Shown in pieces: positions 15,520 through 25,807 of a stretch of 64,000 nt of DNA. Below the pieces are notes generated by a model. The model did not search any database. It was not told where the DNA came from and saw nothing but the letters and a program-made list of their open reading frames with translations. A program made the translations under genes and the position numbers. Source of the stretch: Luteolibacter pohnpeiensis (GTDB lineage Bacteria > Verrucomicrobiota > Verrucomicrobiia > Verrucomicrobiales > Akkermansiaceae). How positions within the stretch are numbered: position 1 is the stretch's first letter; each line of letters opens with the position of its first letter. The stretch covers positions 1 through 64,000 of the forward strand of contig NZ_JAENIJ010000011.1 in assembly GCF_016595435.1 (NCBI RefSeq), read 5' to 3'.

Positions 15520-17049
15520 GTGAATAGCCGTTCTCTTACAACAATATTTTTTGGGATAATAGGTATTATTATCGCACTTTGGTCAGGTATTTCCATATTG
15601 ATGAATCCCACAGGCGGTATAGCCGGCCTCAGTAAACTTATTACTATTGTTGCAATTTTAGTCAGCATAGTTAATCCAAAGGCTGGCCTTTTTGCATTAG
15701 CAGCACAGGCCATTTATACCGATCAAATCAAAAGAATAGGAGTCTATTATGGCGCTGTCTCTATGACGACTGTTCAAGAAATTCTCATTGGTCCTATTTT
15801 GACTATATGTGCTCTTAATTTCGGATTGATTATTCAACTTCTTTTCGGAAAAATTCGCATGACATGGCTAGGCTGGTCTCTTTACGGTATCGGATTTGCT
15901 TTGAGTATTTACTATCTTTCTGGTGGAGCTATTGGTGGGGGAAGTTCATTCGCAAAAAAGGCATATAATGCTGCAGTAGCAGGTGCCTACACAACTGTCG
16001 TCCCATTATGCTATGCTTTATTTAAAGATGTTAAGGACTGGATTAAATTTTTGTCATTCCAGGTAATTATTGTCGTTCCAAGTGCAGCCTGGGCGATTTG
16101 GCAATACTTCCACGGATTCAATAATATCGAGTGGACATATGCTATGTCAGGACTCTCACCCGTGCATACGAGTCAAATGCTAATGTTTGAGAATCCCAGA
16201 GTATTCGGTTTTTTTGGTTCCGCTAGCGCATTAGGCTGTTTGTGCATTTACGTAACTTTTGCTGTTTGGAGAGCGATCAAAATTAAAGAATCGAGGTGTG
16301 TATTTGCTATTATTTCAGTTATATTATTTATAGCATTAGTATTTTCCACCCAACGCTCAGCGCTTTTGTCACCATTTATCTTTGGATTGTTTATATTCTT
16401 CTACAGAACCCCAAGAAGAACTTTTCTGATTTATTCGTTGATTGGCATTACATTCATTATTGCAATTTACAAATCTAATTGGTTACTCAATGAGGGTATA
16501 GGTAAGGTAAACTCAATTATTGCGAATAATTCAACAAAATGGGGTAGTGAAGTTTTAAAGGTCAGCACCTTTTCCGACCGGTTGAGAGGGTGGGAAAGAC
16601 TTGGACGAGCTGACAGCTGGACCCTATTTGGAACGAATGACGAGGGAGGATTTGAAGCAACAGGTGTAGCATCAAAAGATTATAGCCACGACATGATCAA
16701 CCGAATTCTCATACGCGTAGGTGCTGTGGGACTCGGTGCAGTGATATTGGTAGGTGGTGCCATTGCTTTGAATTTACATCGATTGGTTTGGAGACTACCA
16801 AAGGGCTGGCATCAGTCGATCGGTGTTTTATCGTTAGGTATTACGGTTCCTATTTGTTTGATGTCGGCCGCGGGAGGCGACAATTTTACAACAACACCAT
16901 ATAATTTGGCGATTTGGTCTGCATTTGCTGGAGCATTTGTGGTCAGAAAGATGACTTTCAGCACTTCTACTTCAGATGAAATTCAAATAAGTGCACAAAA
17001 TACTCAAGATGGTTCACTTGAGACTACAAAACAAACTTATCGCGCGTAA
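15520..17049 (+). CDS. O-antigen polymerase/ligase-like membrane protein (probable Wzy)
   Basis: A 509-residue integral membrane protein with 10-12 hydrophobic segments and a long central soluble loop between about residues 330 and 400, which is the Wzy/WaaL topology. FSTQRSALLSPFIFGL resembles the conserved region of the O-antigen ligase family (PF04932). A second, more ligase-like family member lies at 25808, so this one is the better candidate for the repeat-unit polymerase. Start codon is GTG. Base composition is strikingly A+T-rich compared with the flanking housekeeping genes, as is common for wzy. Confidence 0.75.
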   Translation: MNSRSLTTIFFGIIGIIIALWSGISILMNPTGGIAGLSKLITIVAILVSIVNPKAGLFALAAQAIYTDQIKRIGVYYGAVSMTTVQEILIGPILTICALNFGLIIQLLFGKIRMTWLGWSLYGIGFALSIYYLSGGAIGGGSSFAKKAYNAAVAGAYTTVVPLCYALFKDVKDWIKFLSFQVIIVVPSAAWAIWQYFHGFNNIEWTYAMSGLSPVHTSQMLMFENPRVFGFFGSASALGCLCIYVTFAVWRAIKIKESRCVFAIISVILFIALVFSTQRSALLSPFIFGLFIFFYRTPRRTFLIYSLIGITFIIAIYKSNWLLNEGIGKVNSIIANNSTKWGSEVLKVSTFSDRLRGWERLGRADSWTLFGTNDEGGFEATGVASKDYSHDMINRILIRVGAVGLGAVILVGGAIALNLHRLVWRLPKGWHQSIGVLSLGITVPICLMSAAGGDNFTTTPYNLAIWSAFAGAFVVRKMTFSTSTSDEIQISAQNTQDGSLETTKQTYRA

Positions 17050-17130
17050 TCTACAATCGTTGAATTAAATCAACTTAGAATAACCACCAGAATATCTCAA
17101 GTTGATGCAACATTAATAATAGCAGACAAT

Positions 17131-17973
17131 GTGCAAGACAAATTGAAATCACACTATCAATTCATGAAAAAATTAAAGAATTTGATCAGAGTTTCCTTTC
17201 CAAGTCTATTCGCAGTGATGTCTAGCGTGCGATTTTTTATAGCTTGCAAAAAAAGATTAGGTGACACACAAAATCTGGTATCAAATACATTGTTCAACAA
17301 TGAAAATATTACGGTTTTGAGTGGTCCATTCGAAGGGTTAAAATATTATAATAAAACTATTTGGGGCACTATTACATCAAAATGGATTGGATGCTATGAA
17401 TTGGAAATTCGATCAGTAATTGAGGAAATCATCGATTCAAAATACGATCTTATTGTAGATATCGGCGCCGCTGAAGGCTATTACGCCGTAGGCCTTGCCT
17501 ATAGACTTTCCGAATCAAAAATTATTACTTATGACACTGACCCAATCGCTAGATTCCGGCAGCGTCAACTCGCTAAACTCAACAATATCACGAATCTAGA
17601 GATCAAGAAGTATTGCTCTCATTCTGAATTAGAAGCACTCACAGCAATTAATTCGGTAATAATTTGCGATACAGAAGGCTATGAAATTCAACTTCTCAAT
17701 CCTAAGCTCGCACCTAAATTAAAGATAATAAACATTTTAGTTGAATGTCATAAATTCGATAATTTCAGTGTGCGTGATGTTGTTATGGAGCTGAAATCTA
17801 GATTTGGCGACACACATTATATTGAAGAATTTGAATCTAAAACTCGGGATATTGAATTGTATAGATCAACCATCCAAAAATTTGACAGATTAAGTGACAG
17901 ACAAGCTGAAATTGCTCTAGATGAAGGGCGATACCCTGGTCAAATCTGGCTTTGGATGAAAGTTAAAGACTAG
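17131..17973 (+). CDS. FkbM-like SAM-dependent methyltransferase
   Basis: A 280-residue protein with a class I methyltransferase motif I, LIVDIGAAEGYYAVGLA (about residues 109-125), an acidic YDTDP at the end of strand 2 and ICDTEGYE at the position of the FkbM hallmark. It is shorter and more divergent than typical FkbM proteins. The GTG at 17131 is used here; an ATG at 17164 is an alternative. A role in O-methylating the polysaccharide is inferred from context. It is one of the most A+T-rich genes of the window. Confidence 0.65.
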   Translation: MQDKLKSHYQFMKKLKNLIRVSFPSLFAVMSSVRFFIACKKRLGDTQNLVSNTLFNNENITVLSGPFEGLKYYNKTIWGTITSKWIGCYELEIRSVIEEIIDSKYDLIVDIGAAEGYYAVGLAYRLSESKIITYDTDPIARFRQRQLAKLNNITNLEIKKYCSHSELEALTAINSVIICDTEGYEIQLLNPKLAPKLKIINILVECHKFDNFSVRDVVMELKSRFGDTHYIEEFESKTRDIELYRSTIQKFDRLSDRQAEIALDEGRYPGQIWLWMKVKD

Positions 17974-17996
17974 TATAAACTTATTTCTCTATTTAT

Positions 17997-19043
17997 ATGT
18001 CACGCAAGACAAGAGTTTTGATGGTTGCCCCTACTTGCGGCGTTTACGGGGGGATCGAAGCGTTTACTTCTGCTATCGCCTCTGAAGTTGTAAGTGATAG
18101 CAACTTCGAGGTCAGTGTAGTTTTCCGATTACGGCCTGGCTATACCCTTGATGAGCGACTGACCACAGAATTGTCATCGAGCCCATTTCAATGGAGAATC
18201 ATGGGAAAACCGGATCTTTCTTTTATCCGGAGTTTGTTGTGGGCAGACATCGTTAATTGTCATTTCCCCCTTCTCTATGCAACATTCCCAGCCCGTTTCT
18301 TCAGAAAGAAATTGGCGATTACAATCGAAAACCAAAGATGGCCTGAACATAAGGATATTTATCTGCGGGCACTCATGTTAGCAGATGCTAGATGGTATAT
18401 TTCTCGATTCGTTGCGGAAACTTGGGAAGGAAATCAGCTATCCTCAGATAGTAAAATCGTGCCTGCCGTCTCGCAACTTCCCGATGAGTGGATTGATCCA
18501 AAACTGCGAAAAGGGTTTTTCTTCATCGCTCGTTGGGTTCCGAAAAAAGGTATTGAAGAATTAGTTCAGGCCTACGCCACTGCGCGAATTGATCATTCCA
18601 CACATCCGCTCACTCTGATGGGAGCAGGTCCCCTGAAAGAAGAAGTTTCTATCTTGATTAAGAACTCAGGAGTGGCCGACTATATTGAAACTCCCGGATT
18701 TGTTGACCATTCAGAGAAAATACAGAGGATGGCTCATGCCCGGTGGAATGTCGCACCCGCTGCGTTCGCAGAGGACCTTGGTCTTTCACCGATTGAAGCA
18801 CGAGCTTGTGGAGTGCCATCGATTGTGAGTGATATCGGCGGGTTACCTGAAGCAGCCGGGAGCACTGCTCTAAAATGTCTTCCTTCAGATATTCCAAGTT
18901 TGGCTACCGCGCTGGAAACAGCGGCGAATATGAGCAGTGAAGATTACATTAGTCGATGCGAGTCGAGTAAAGCCAGCTTGGCTGACTACTTGCCGCGCCC
19001 GGGATTTTACATTGATTCCTTTCGCGAGTTGATGACGAAATGA
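17997..19043 (+). CDS. Glycosyltransferase family 4
   Basis: A 348-residue GT-B protein. VLMVAPTCGVYGGIEAFTSA has the glycine-rich acceptor-side loop of GT4, and EDLGLSPIEARACGVPSIVSDIGG supplies the E-x7-E donor motif. FIARWVPKKGIEELVQAY is the usual start of the second Rossmann domain. A pyrimidine-rich stretch, not a Shine-Dalgarno, precedes the ATG. It is expected to add one sugar to the repeat unit. Confidence 0.88.
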   Translation: MSRKTRVLMVAPTCGVYGGIEAFTSAIASEVVSDSNFEVSVVFRLRPGYTLDERLTTELSSSPFQWRIMGKPDLSFIRSLLWADIVNCHFPLLYATFPARFFRKKLAITIENQRWPEHKDIYLRALMLADARWYISRFVAETWEGNQLSSDSKIVPAVSQLPDEWIDPKLRKGFFFIARWVPKKGIEELVQAYATARIDHSTHPLTLMGAGPLKEEVSILIKNSGVADYIETPGFVDHSEKIQRMAHARWNVAPAAFAEDLGLSPIEARACGVPSIVSDIGGLPEAAGSTALKCLPSDIPSLATALETAANMSSEDYISRCESSKASLADYLPRPGFYIDSFRELMTK

Positions 19044-19083
19044 TCGTTTGGAAAGATTATAAATTCCGAATTTATTCTACTCC

Positions 19084-20262
19084 ATGGGCCAAATTGACCG
19101 CCTTCTAATTGTAGACCCTCTTTGCCACAGCAGAGCGCCGAGCATGCGAGCTTGGCTCCAAGCCGCAGAGCAGATTTTGCCACAGCATTTCCACGAGGTT
19201 GAAATTTGGTCGATGGAATGCGAATTGAATTTTCCTTGGGTCAAATGGCGGAAGTTTCCCAAGGTTACAAAATTCTGGCCGATTCAGTGCGCAATGTTCC
19301 GAACGATGGCCTGGCGTGCCTACCGTAAGCTGCCACCTGACTACCTCTCTGGCACTTTCACACAATGTACTGGAGAACATCTCCCCGTAGCTGACAGCCG
19401 CTATATCCATTTCTGGAATTTAGCCTATAAGGAAGCTATCAATCATCACCCTGATGAGATGCAGGTTCCCGCTAAACAGCGGCTGTTCATCAATTTGGCA
19501 ATACGCGGGGAACGACAAGCACTACGACCTGGCTCTACAGGTGAATGGTGGTGCGTAAGCCGTGGAATTGCCGACCCAATTGAAAAAGCGGTAGGACTCG
19601 GCCAGACATTCAGATTCCTGCCAAACTCGTTCAACCCTGAAAGATTCAATACAAAGAAACGATCGTCTTTTCGCGCTGCGATGCGAAAACACTATGGATT
19701 TTCGGAAGACGAGACCATCCTTGCATTCTGTTCCTTCGGCCACTTCGTCCGCAAAGGATTGCTAAATGCCATTGAAGCCGTAGACAAACTCCGGTCCTCC
19801 GGTAGATCCATCAGACTTTTGGTTTTAGGTGGAAACGAATCGACCATTTCCGATATCAGGAGCCGCATGGCCAGCAAACGAATGAATGGAGAAGGGGTCG
19901 TGTTTGCAGGCTTGGTCAGTGCGACTGAAGAGCATCTTTCTGCGGCGGACGCGTTAATATTTCCATCATTTTTTGAGGCTTTCTCACTGGTCGAGATCGA
20001 AGCCGCAGCTCTGGGAATCCGGCTATATCTCACCCCGCATCCAGGCAGCGAGATGATTCTTCGGGAACCCGAGAACGGGCGACTCTTGCCATGGAACTTG
20101 GATCGCATGGTTGATGTTCTGGCGGATGATTTTGATTCTGGAATGATGCAGAAGCCCCATCAGGAGATCGGTGAAGCGCTGACACCCGACTCTTACGCTC
20201 AAACTCTGAGCAATTTTTATTCACAAGCAATCGCCCGCAAGCAATCAGAGAGTATACCATGA
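19084..20262 (+). CDS. Glycosyltransferase, GT4-like
   Basis: A 392-residue protein whose second half is GT4-like: LAFCSFGHFVRKGLLNAIEAV, a GLVSATEEHLSAADALIFPS segment and the donor motif FEAFSLVEIEAAALG (E-x7-E). The first half is less typical and lacks an obvious GG acceptor loop. It overlaps the next gene by 4 bases (ATGA), which indicates translational coupling with the downstream glycosyltransferase. Substrate unknown. Confidence 0.8.
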   Translation: MGQIDRLLIVDPLCHSRAPSMRAWLQAAEQILPQHFHEVEIWSMECELNFPWVKWRKFPKVTKFWPIQCAMFRTMAWRAYRKLPPDYLSGTFTQCTGEHLPVADSRYIHFWNLAYKEAINHHPDEMQVPAKQRLFINLAIRGERQALRPGSTGEWWCVSRGIADPIEKAVGLGQTFRFLPNSFNPERFNTKKRSSFRAAMRKHYGFSEDETILAFCSFGHFVRKGLLNAIEAVDKLRSSGRSIRLLVLGGNESTISDIRSRMASKRMNGEGVVFAGLVSATEEHLSAADALIFPSFFEAFSLVEIEAAALGIRLYLTPHPGSEMILREPENGRLLPWNLDRMVDVLADDFDSGMMQKPHQEIGEALTPDSYAQTLSNFYSQAIARKQSESIP

Positions 20263-21392
20263 TCACACCGGAGTCACAGCCCAACAAGACTGACATCGGT
20301 TGGATACCAGCTCACCCGTCATACGGCGGCGTTTCAATGCGCCGCTTTTGGCAGGCACTTCACGATTGCCAAAAATCTGACGACCGCTACCGAATCCATT
20401 CCGTTATCACACCGTCAGATATCACACTCCCGCGAGGACTTCGCGGCAGCGCCCTGCGCTATTGGCATCGAAACTATGGCTATCCTGCCATAATCAAACG
20501 TAAGTTTAAGGGAACCATTGCCCATGTTCTAGATCATAGCTGGGCTGATATGTTAGCCAGCATTCCAAAAGACATCCCGAAAGTAGTTACTGTCCACGAC
20601 CTCATCCCGCTGCGTTATCCGGATCAACTTGGCCCAGCCCAAATCGAAAGATTCAGGTCGTGGGTTCTAGCGGCTAAGCTTGCGGATTTTCTCATTGCAG
20701 TCTCTGCTTATACTAAGTCCGAGATCGAAACCTTACTAGGCATACCGCCGGAAAAAATCATCATCGTCCACGGAGGCGTTGAGATGCCTTTGAATTGTTG
20801 TGAGAAAATCCATCTGCCACAAATCGTCGAAAAACCTAATCCTTTCATAATAGGCAGCATCGGAAGTATCCTCGGTCGTAAAAACCTTACAATTTTCCCT
20901 GCTGCGCTCGCCCATCTAAAAGCTAGAATTAAGCGGCCTATCGTTCTTCTTCGTGCCGGTTCTCCCCTACCGCCTTCTCTCGCAAATGAGATTCGACACG
21001 AAATAGGTGCGAACAACCTGATCGAACTTGGCCGGATCTCGGACGCCGATATTCTCAGGTTTTACGCGACCTTGGACGTGTTGGTCATCCCTTCGCTGTA
21101 TGAAGGATTTGGCCTACCTGTTTTGGAAGGCATGGCTGCAAAAGTTCCTGTTGTATCGAGTCATGCGACCAGCCTTCCAGAAGTCGGAGGTGATTTGGCA
21201 TTTTACTTTGATCCAGCTTCACCTGAAGAGTTAGCCACTGTTCTTGCAAGGCTTTCAACCGAAGGGGTTCCCGAGCGACAAATCGATGCCGCCCACGAGC
21301 GCGCGGAACAATTTTCGTGGAGAAACTCACTTGAAGGAATTTTTCGGGTTTATGATAACGCTCTATTTAAGAACGGTGCAGTCAAACGATAA
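20259..21392 (+). CDS. Glycosyltransferase family 4
   Basis: A 377-residue GT-B enzyme with VVTVHDLIPLRYP in the N-terminal half, GSILGRKNL at the start of the donor domain and EGFGLPVLEGMAAKVPVVSS as the E-x7-E motif. Architecture and motifs parallel the gene at 14113, so the two may be paralogues adding the same kind of sugar. It starts within the stop of the previous gene. Cytoplasmic, membrane-associated. Confidence 0.88.
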   Translation: MITPESQPNKTDIGWIPAHPSYGGVSMRRFWQALHDCQKSDDRYRIHSVITPSDITLPRGLRGSALRYWHRNYGYPAIIKRKFKGTIAHVLDHSWADMLASIPKDIPKVVTVHDLIPLRYPDQLGPAQIERFRSWVLAAKLADFLIAVSAYTKSEIETLLGIPPEKIIIVHGGVEMPLNCCEKIHLPQIVEKPNPFIIGSIGSILGRKNLTIFPAALAHLKARIKRPIVLLRAGSPLPPSLANEIRHEIGANNLIELGRISDADILRFYATLDVLVIPSLYEGFGLPVLEGMAAKVPVVSSHATSLPEVGGDLAFYFDPASPEELATVLARLSTEGVPERQIDAAHERAEQFSWRNSLEGIFRVYDNALFKNGAVKR

Positions 21393-21426
21393 TACCTCAT
21401 TGATCTCAATCGAATACTGAGCATTC

Positions 21427-22617
21427 ATGACTCGCCTAAACGTACTCCAAATCTTCAGCCGCTACCTCCATTATGGTGGTGAGGAAGGTAGTGTGTTTCG
21501 CATTGGTGACGCCTTACAAGCTCGTCATAATCTGGAATACTTCATCAATTCGTCCGAGGAGTTAACACGTGGTAATCTGCTACGTAAATTTACGGTTCCA
21601 CTTCGCGCTTTTTATAATTATCCTATCCTAAAAACTCTCGATAAATACCAAAAGATTGGCCGTTTCGATTGTTGGCAAATCCATAATGTTTTTCCGTCGA
21701 TTTCTCCAGGAGCCTACTCTTTAGCCTTTAAATTGGGCATTCCGATTATTCACTACCTTCATAACTACAAATTAGGTTGCGCCAACGGATTCATGTTCCA
21801 CCATGGCAAGGAAAATCGTGACTGCATCCATGGCAATTTCTGGCCCGCCATTCGTGACAGGACATGGCATGACAGCTTCGCCCATACTGCGGTGATGGGA
21901 GGAATTCTTGCCTATTCGCGATCAAGACTAAAAGTTTTAGATAGGATTACCCGCTGGATTGCCATCAGCCAAGCACAGAAGGATATTCATGTACAGATGG
22001 GAATCCCCTCCGATCGAATCGACGTGGTTCCCCATTTTCTAAAGACTACCCCTGGCGTTTCTCCTCCTCCATTTCCAGCAAACGGGCATGGTCTTTTCGT
22101 GGGCAGACTTTCTCCCGAAAAAGGTGTGGACCGATTGCTGCACGCATGGACAAAGATCTCACCAGACCGCAAATTGGTTATCATGGGTGATGGCCCCGAA
22201 ATGGAGCCACTCAAGGCGCTGACTATCAAACTTAATCTCAAGAACGTTGTTTTCACCGGATTTCTCGCTCGAAATGCTCAAGCCGAAGTTTGGAAAGAAA
22301 CTGCCTTTTCAATTGTTCCATCAATTTGGCAGGAGCCCTTTGGAATGGTCGTTCTGGAGGCTTGGGCAAAAGCACGGCCTGTTGTTGCCCATTCGATCGG
22401 GGCTCTACCCGAAATCATTCGTGATGGAGAGGACGGCTTCCTAGCGGACCCTAACGCCCCTGAAGCCCTTTCTACCGCACTAGAGCGGGCTTTCTCAAAT
22501 ACAACGGACCTCCGCCAAATGGGTTTGACAGGACTCAATCGCCTCAACAGCGATTACAATAAACTAACATGGCTCGACCGGATCGATGATGTTTACCGAA
22601 AAGCAGGACTCCTTTGA
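21427..22617 (+). CDS. Glycosyltransferase family 4
   Basis: A 396-residue GT-B protein. The N-terminus has YLHYGGEEGSVFR as acceptor loop; GLFVGRLSPEKGVDRLLHAW opens the donor domain, and QEPFGMVVLEAWAKARPVVA is the E-x7-E motif. Cys-rich pieces in the middle (LGCANGF, NRDCIHG) recur in a subgroup of GT4 enzymes. Its 3' end overlaps the start of the membrane-PAS gene by 32 bases. Confidence 0.87.
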   Translation: MTRLNVLQIFSRYLHYGGEEGSVFRIGDALQARHNLEYFINSSEELTRGNLLRKFTVPLRAFYNYPILKTLDKYQKIGRFDCWQIHNVFPSISPGAYSLAFKLGIPIIHYLHNYKLGCANGFMFHHGKENRDCIHGNFWPAIRDRTWHDSFAHTAVMGGILAYSRSRLKVLDRITRWIAISQAQKDIHVQMGIPSDRIDVVPHFLKTTPGVSPPPFPANGHGLFVGRLSPEKGVDRLLHAWTKISPDRKLVIMGDGPEMEPLKALTIKLNLKNVVFTGFLARNAQAEVWKETAFSIVPSIWQEPFGMVVLEAWAKARPVVAHSIGALPEIIRDGEDGFLADPNAPEALSTALERAFSNTTDLRQMGLTGLNRLNSDYNKLTWLDRIDDVYRKAGLL

Positions 22618-23347
22618 TCGGAATAGCCCAAAGCGCCGGAGTGGTTACCCACAGTGGATCTGGAATCAATTCATTCCGGCCGCGTGGTTGATTTTCGTCC
22701 TATGGGCGGATCGTCGAGTTTTCAGCGGCTTCAGTGTCGTGCCCATGACATCAATCCTGACTTTGTTCATATTCGCTATTTTGGTTGATCGGAGATGGAT
22801 GGTTTTTTGGACCACCATTTATATAGGATGTGTCATCGCTAGCTTGTGGCTAGGCATGGGGCGCTGGACAAATGCTCAAGGCAACGCCGTTGCGATGCTG
22901 GCCACGCGCACCGTCAGTTCGATCACCGCAGGAACAATGGCATGCATGCTGTCACGCTTTAAAAAAAATCAAGATATCACGCGTCGGGAAACAAGCCGAT
23001 TCATAAATCACTTGAGCATCCCCACGATCACGTCTGATGAAAATGGCTGGATTCTTGGGATCAACAACGCAGCTCTAGCTCTCTTTGACGACGCGGATAT
23101 TCTAGGAAAGCCCTATTTTTCATTCTTCCACTCAGCATCAGAAAAGGGTCGTTCAATCCAACGTTATCTTGACCTCGTTTCTGGTGCGACACCAGGCCCA
23201 ATTTCAATTGATCTAGTGGACGACAAAAACAGAAAACATGTATTCCCGTCGACTCTGAGTCGTCTAACGATCGACGGGAAAGACATCATCATCACCATGA
23301 TTTATCCAACGATGGATGAACGCGACAAAGGATTTGAAGGAGAATGA
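22586..23347 (+). CDS. Membrane-anchored PAS-domain protein without output domain
   Basis: A 253-residue protein. About residues 23-115 form three or four hydrophobic segments; then about 130-240 read as a PAS fold: SIPTITSDENGWILGINNAALALF is the typical PAS opening, followed by LGKPYFSFF. No histidine kinase, GGDEF, EAL or phosphatase domain follows. The start overlaps the preceding glycosyltransferase by 32 bases and the end overlaps the next by 4, so it is translated as part of the glycan operon. It may sense membrane or redox state and act on a partner; this is inference, and I know of no described function. Confidence 0.6.
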   Translation: MMFTEKQDSFDRNSPKRRSGYPQWIWNQFIPAAWLIFVLWADRRVFSGFSVVPMTSILTLFIFAILVDRRWMVFWTTIYIGCVIASLWLGMGRWTNAQGNAVAMLATRTVSSITAGTMACMLSRFKKNQDITRRETSRFINHLSIPTITSDENGWILGINNAALALFDDADILGKPYFSFFHSASEKGRSIQRYLDLVSGATPGPISIDLVDDKNRKHVFPSTLSRLTIDGKDIIITMIYPTMDERDKGFEGE

Positions 23348-24273
23348 TATCATCGGATTCACCTAAGGAAGCATCAATCGCTGCAATTTTCGCAACCATG
23401 TCCCGGCCGGAAACCGCACTCCGGTGCGTGGAATCCCTAGCCCAACAGACACATCCTCCCGACCTAGTCGTGGTTGCGATTAATGATCCAACTGACGGAA
23501 CCATAGAAGCTCTAACAAAAATCACAGACCTCCCATTCAGATTGAACCTTCACCACATGGCTTCAAACCGAGGAAATGCTGGAGGAATTGAAGAGGCCAT
23601 GGAGATTGCCTTTCACTCTGGAGTCGATGCCGCCTGGATTTTGGATGACGACTCATGGCCGCAAAAAGGTGCCTTACAAGCCATCCATGAATCCGGTTTT
23701 CAACCTGAAATTGTAAAGCACGCTCAGCAACTGGATCCCGCAACAAGTCGCCTAACTTGGCCACTTCCCTTTTTTGATGAGAATCGAAATTGGAAGCTGG
23801 CATGGAAGCCGGAAGATTTACCGAATCAATTGGTATGCAATACCACCGCCGCTTGGACCGGTGCAGTCATTACCAGGAAAATCTATGAAGATGTTGGACC
23901 TGTAAACGGTGAACTATTCATTCGGGGTGAAGATGAGGAATACCCGTGGCGCATCGGAAAGGCTGGATATCGATTCCAATTGGTGAAAAACGCCATCATG
24001 GATCATCCAGGTCCAAAAAACCTCCTGAAGTGGTCATTTCTTGGAAAAAATCTGTTCTTTGAAAAAAAACTCCCGGACTGGAAACTCCATTACAAAGTTC
24101 GCAACATGGTCTGGCTAAAGAAAAAGCAATCAGGCAATCTGAAAGCACTCATGATGGCTTTGAGCTACTTGGGAGTTGCCATATTGATCGACGGCCCAGG
24201 CAGGATTCCCCTGCTCATACGCGCCATTTCAGACGGCTGGAAAGGAAAACTGGGAAAAATTCCCACCACCTGA
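23344..24273 (+). CDS. Glycosyltransferase family 2 (GlfT2/rhamnosyltransferase-like)
   Basis: A 309-residue GT-A enzyme. IFATMSRPETALRCVESLA and VVAINDPTDGT start the domain; AAWILDDDSWP is the metal-binding DDD motif, and GEDEEYPWRIGKAGY lies where GlfT2-like enzymes carry the catalytic aspartate. This subgroup transfers galactofuranose or rhamnose. Unlike most neighbours it has a good ribosome-binding site (AAGGAG) before the ATG, inside the end of the PAS gene. Confidence 0.85.
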   Translation: MISSDSPKEASIAAIFATMSRPETALRCVESLAQQTHPPDLVVVAINDPTDGTIEALTKITDLPFRLNLHHMASNRGNAGGIEEAMEIAFHSGVDAAWILDDDSWPQKGALQAIHESGFQPEIVKHAQQLDPATSRLTWPLPFFDENRNWKLAWKPEDLPNQLVCNTTAAWTGAVITRKIYEDVGPVNGELFIRGEDEEYPWRIGKAGYRFQLVKNAIMDHPGPKNLLKWSFLGKNLFFEKKLPDWKLHYKVRNMVWLKKKQSGNLKALMMALSYLGVAILIDGPGRIPLLIRAISDGWKGKLGKIPTT

Positions 24274-24366
24274 GAAGGCAAATTCTGTCAGCACTCCTGC
24301 ATTGATCCGTTAGGAATTTGATCCATGATCCCGCTGCACTAACTATATTGAACCATTTCATTTCGC

Positions 24367-25773
24367 ATGGCTCTTAGCCGAAAAGAATCATTTGTAACCC
24401 AAGTTCTCCAGCTCCTCGATGCATTTCTCGTTTGGCTTGCATTTTGGATCGGAGGAGAAATACGGGATGTAATCCGTGGCTACATGGGCCTCGGTGTCGA
24501 GGATGAAGCAGTTTGGGAGTCAATGCGTTGGGTCCTGCTTATCGCAGTGCCATTTACACCGCTCGTCCTTGAAAGATTCCGGTTCTATAACCGTCTCCGC
24601 TTGAAAACCACGCGAGCCGCGGTTTGGCAATTAATTCAAGCCCTTTTAGTCATTGGGCTTTTGATCAGCATGATTGCAGTATTTGCCAAATTGATCGATG
24701 CACGCCGATTGATTTTAGGAACTGGACTCATAGCCGTTTTCCTTCTCCTCCTAGCAAGAGATCGCCTAACCAAAGTCTGGCTGAATAGCAAATCTTTGAG
24801 GGAATCAGACAAAGAGCGCATCTTACTTGCTGGCTCTGAGGAAGGAGTTGAAGAATTTTTGGATCAAGTGGACCCGGAGGTTTTGTCCAGTTGGAACATT
24901 GTGGATCGATTTGATCTAACAAGCAGATCGGTCGACGACCTCTTCCAGCTCTTAAAGGGAGAATCCGTAGGGCGAGTGATTTTTTCTGCAAAACACACCG
25001 AGTTCGACAAGGTCGCCCAAGCTGTAGAAGCATGCGAGCTCCAAGGCGTCGAAGCATGGATTTCAGCTTCATTTATCCGGTCTCAGATTGCTAGACCTGT
25101 CTTCGATGCTGTCGGCTCCAAGCCGATGCTCGTTCTCCGGTCAACCCCGGAGCTCTCCTGGGAATTGATGTTCAAAGGGCTCATCGATATCGTAGGAGCA
25201 GCCGCTTTGCTTACTCTCGCCCTCCCCTTTTGCATTGTCGCCGCCATCGGAATCAAGATCACCAGTCCAGGCGCTCCTGTGCTATTTTCCCAGATGCGAG
25301 CAGGTTCTTACGGAAAACCATTCCGTATGTGGAAATTCCGCACCATGGTTGCCAATGCCGAGGAGCTGCTCCAAAAAATCAAGGAAGACCACGGAAATCA
25401 AATGGATGGCCCGGTGTTCAAACTTGATCGGGATCCGCGAATTTTTCCATTCGGTGCGTTCCTGAGAAAACTCAGTATCGATGAAATCCCGCAGCTTTTG
25501 AATGTTCTGTTAGGAGATATGAGTTTGGTTGGACCTCGACCACTTCCTCTTTATGAAGTCGATGCCTTTTGCGAGATTTCGCACCGTCGGAGACTTAGCA
25601 TGAAGCCTGGAATCACTTGTGTTTGGCAAGCCGGGGGACGTAACAAAATCACGAATTTCGATGAATGGGTTAAAATGGACCTCGATTATATCGATAACTG
25701 GTCCCTATGGTTGGATTTCAAAATTCTAGTCAAAACCATTCCTGCCGTCCTTTTAGGAAAAGGTGCAAAATAA
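24367..25773 (+). CDS. Undecaprenyl-phosphate sugar phosphotransferase (WbaP/WcaJ type)
   Basis: A 468-residue polyprenyl glycosylphosphotransferase. Four N-terminal membrane helices and a CoA-binding-like middle domain are followed by a re-entrant hydrophobic segment and the catalytic bacterial sugar transferase domain from about residue 260. [36 protein letters not shown] and CVWQAGGR are family signatures. It transfers a hexose-1-phosphate to undecaprenyl phosphate and so starts the repeat unit. Its location after all the glycosyltransferases and before the ligase is common in exosortase-linked exopolysaccharide clusters. Confidence 0.93.
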   Translation: MALSRKESFVTQVLQLLDAFLVWLAFWIGGEIRDVIRGYMGLGVEDEAVWESMRWVLLIAVPFTPLVLERFRFYNRLRLKTTRAAVWQLIQALLVIGLLISMIAVFAKLIDARRLILGTGLIAVFLLLLARDRLTKVWLNSKSLRESDKERILLAGSEEGVEEFLDQVDPEVLSSWNIVDRFDLTSRSVDDLFQLLKGESVGRVIFSAKHTEFDKVAQAVEACELQGVEAWISASFIRSQIARPVFDAVGSKPMLVLRSTPELSWELMFKGLIDIVGAAALLTLALPFCIVAAIGIKITSPGAPVLFSQMRAGSYGKPFRMWKFRTMVANAEELLQKIKEDHGNQMDGPVFKLDRDPRIFPFGAFLRKLSIDEIPQLLNVLLGDMSLVGPRPLPLYEVDAFCEISHRRRLSMKPGITCVWQAGGRNKITNFDEWVKMDLDYIDNWSLWLDFKILVKTIPAVLLGKGAK

Positions 25774-25807
25774 CCACCACTGCTGAAGAAACCTGGTTGG
25801 ATACCCG

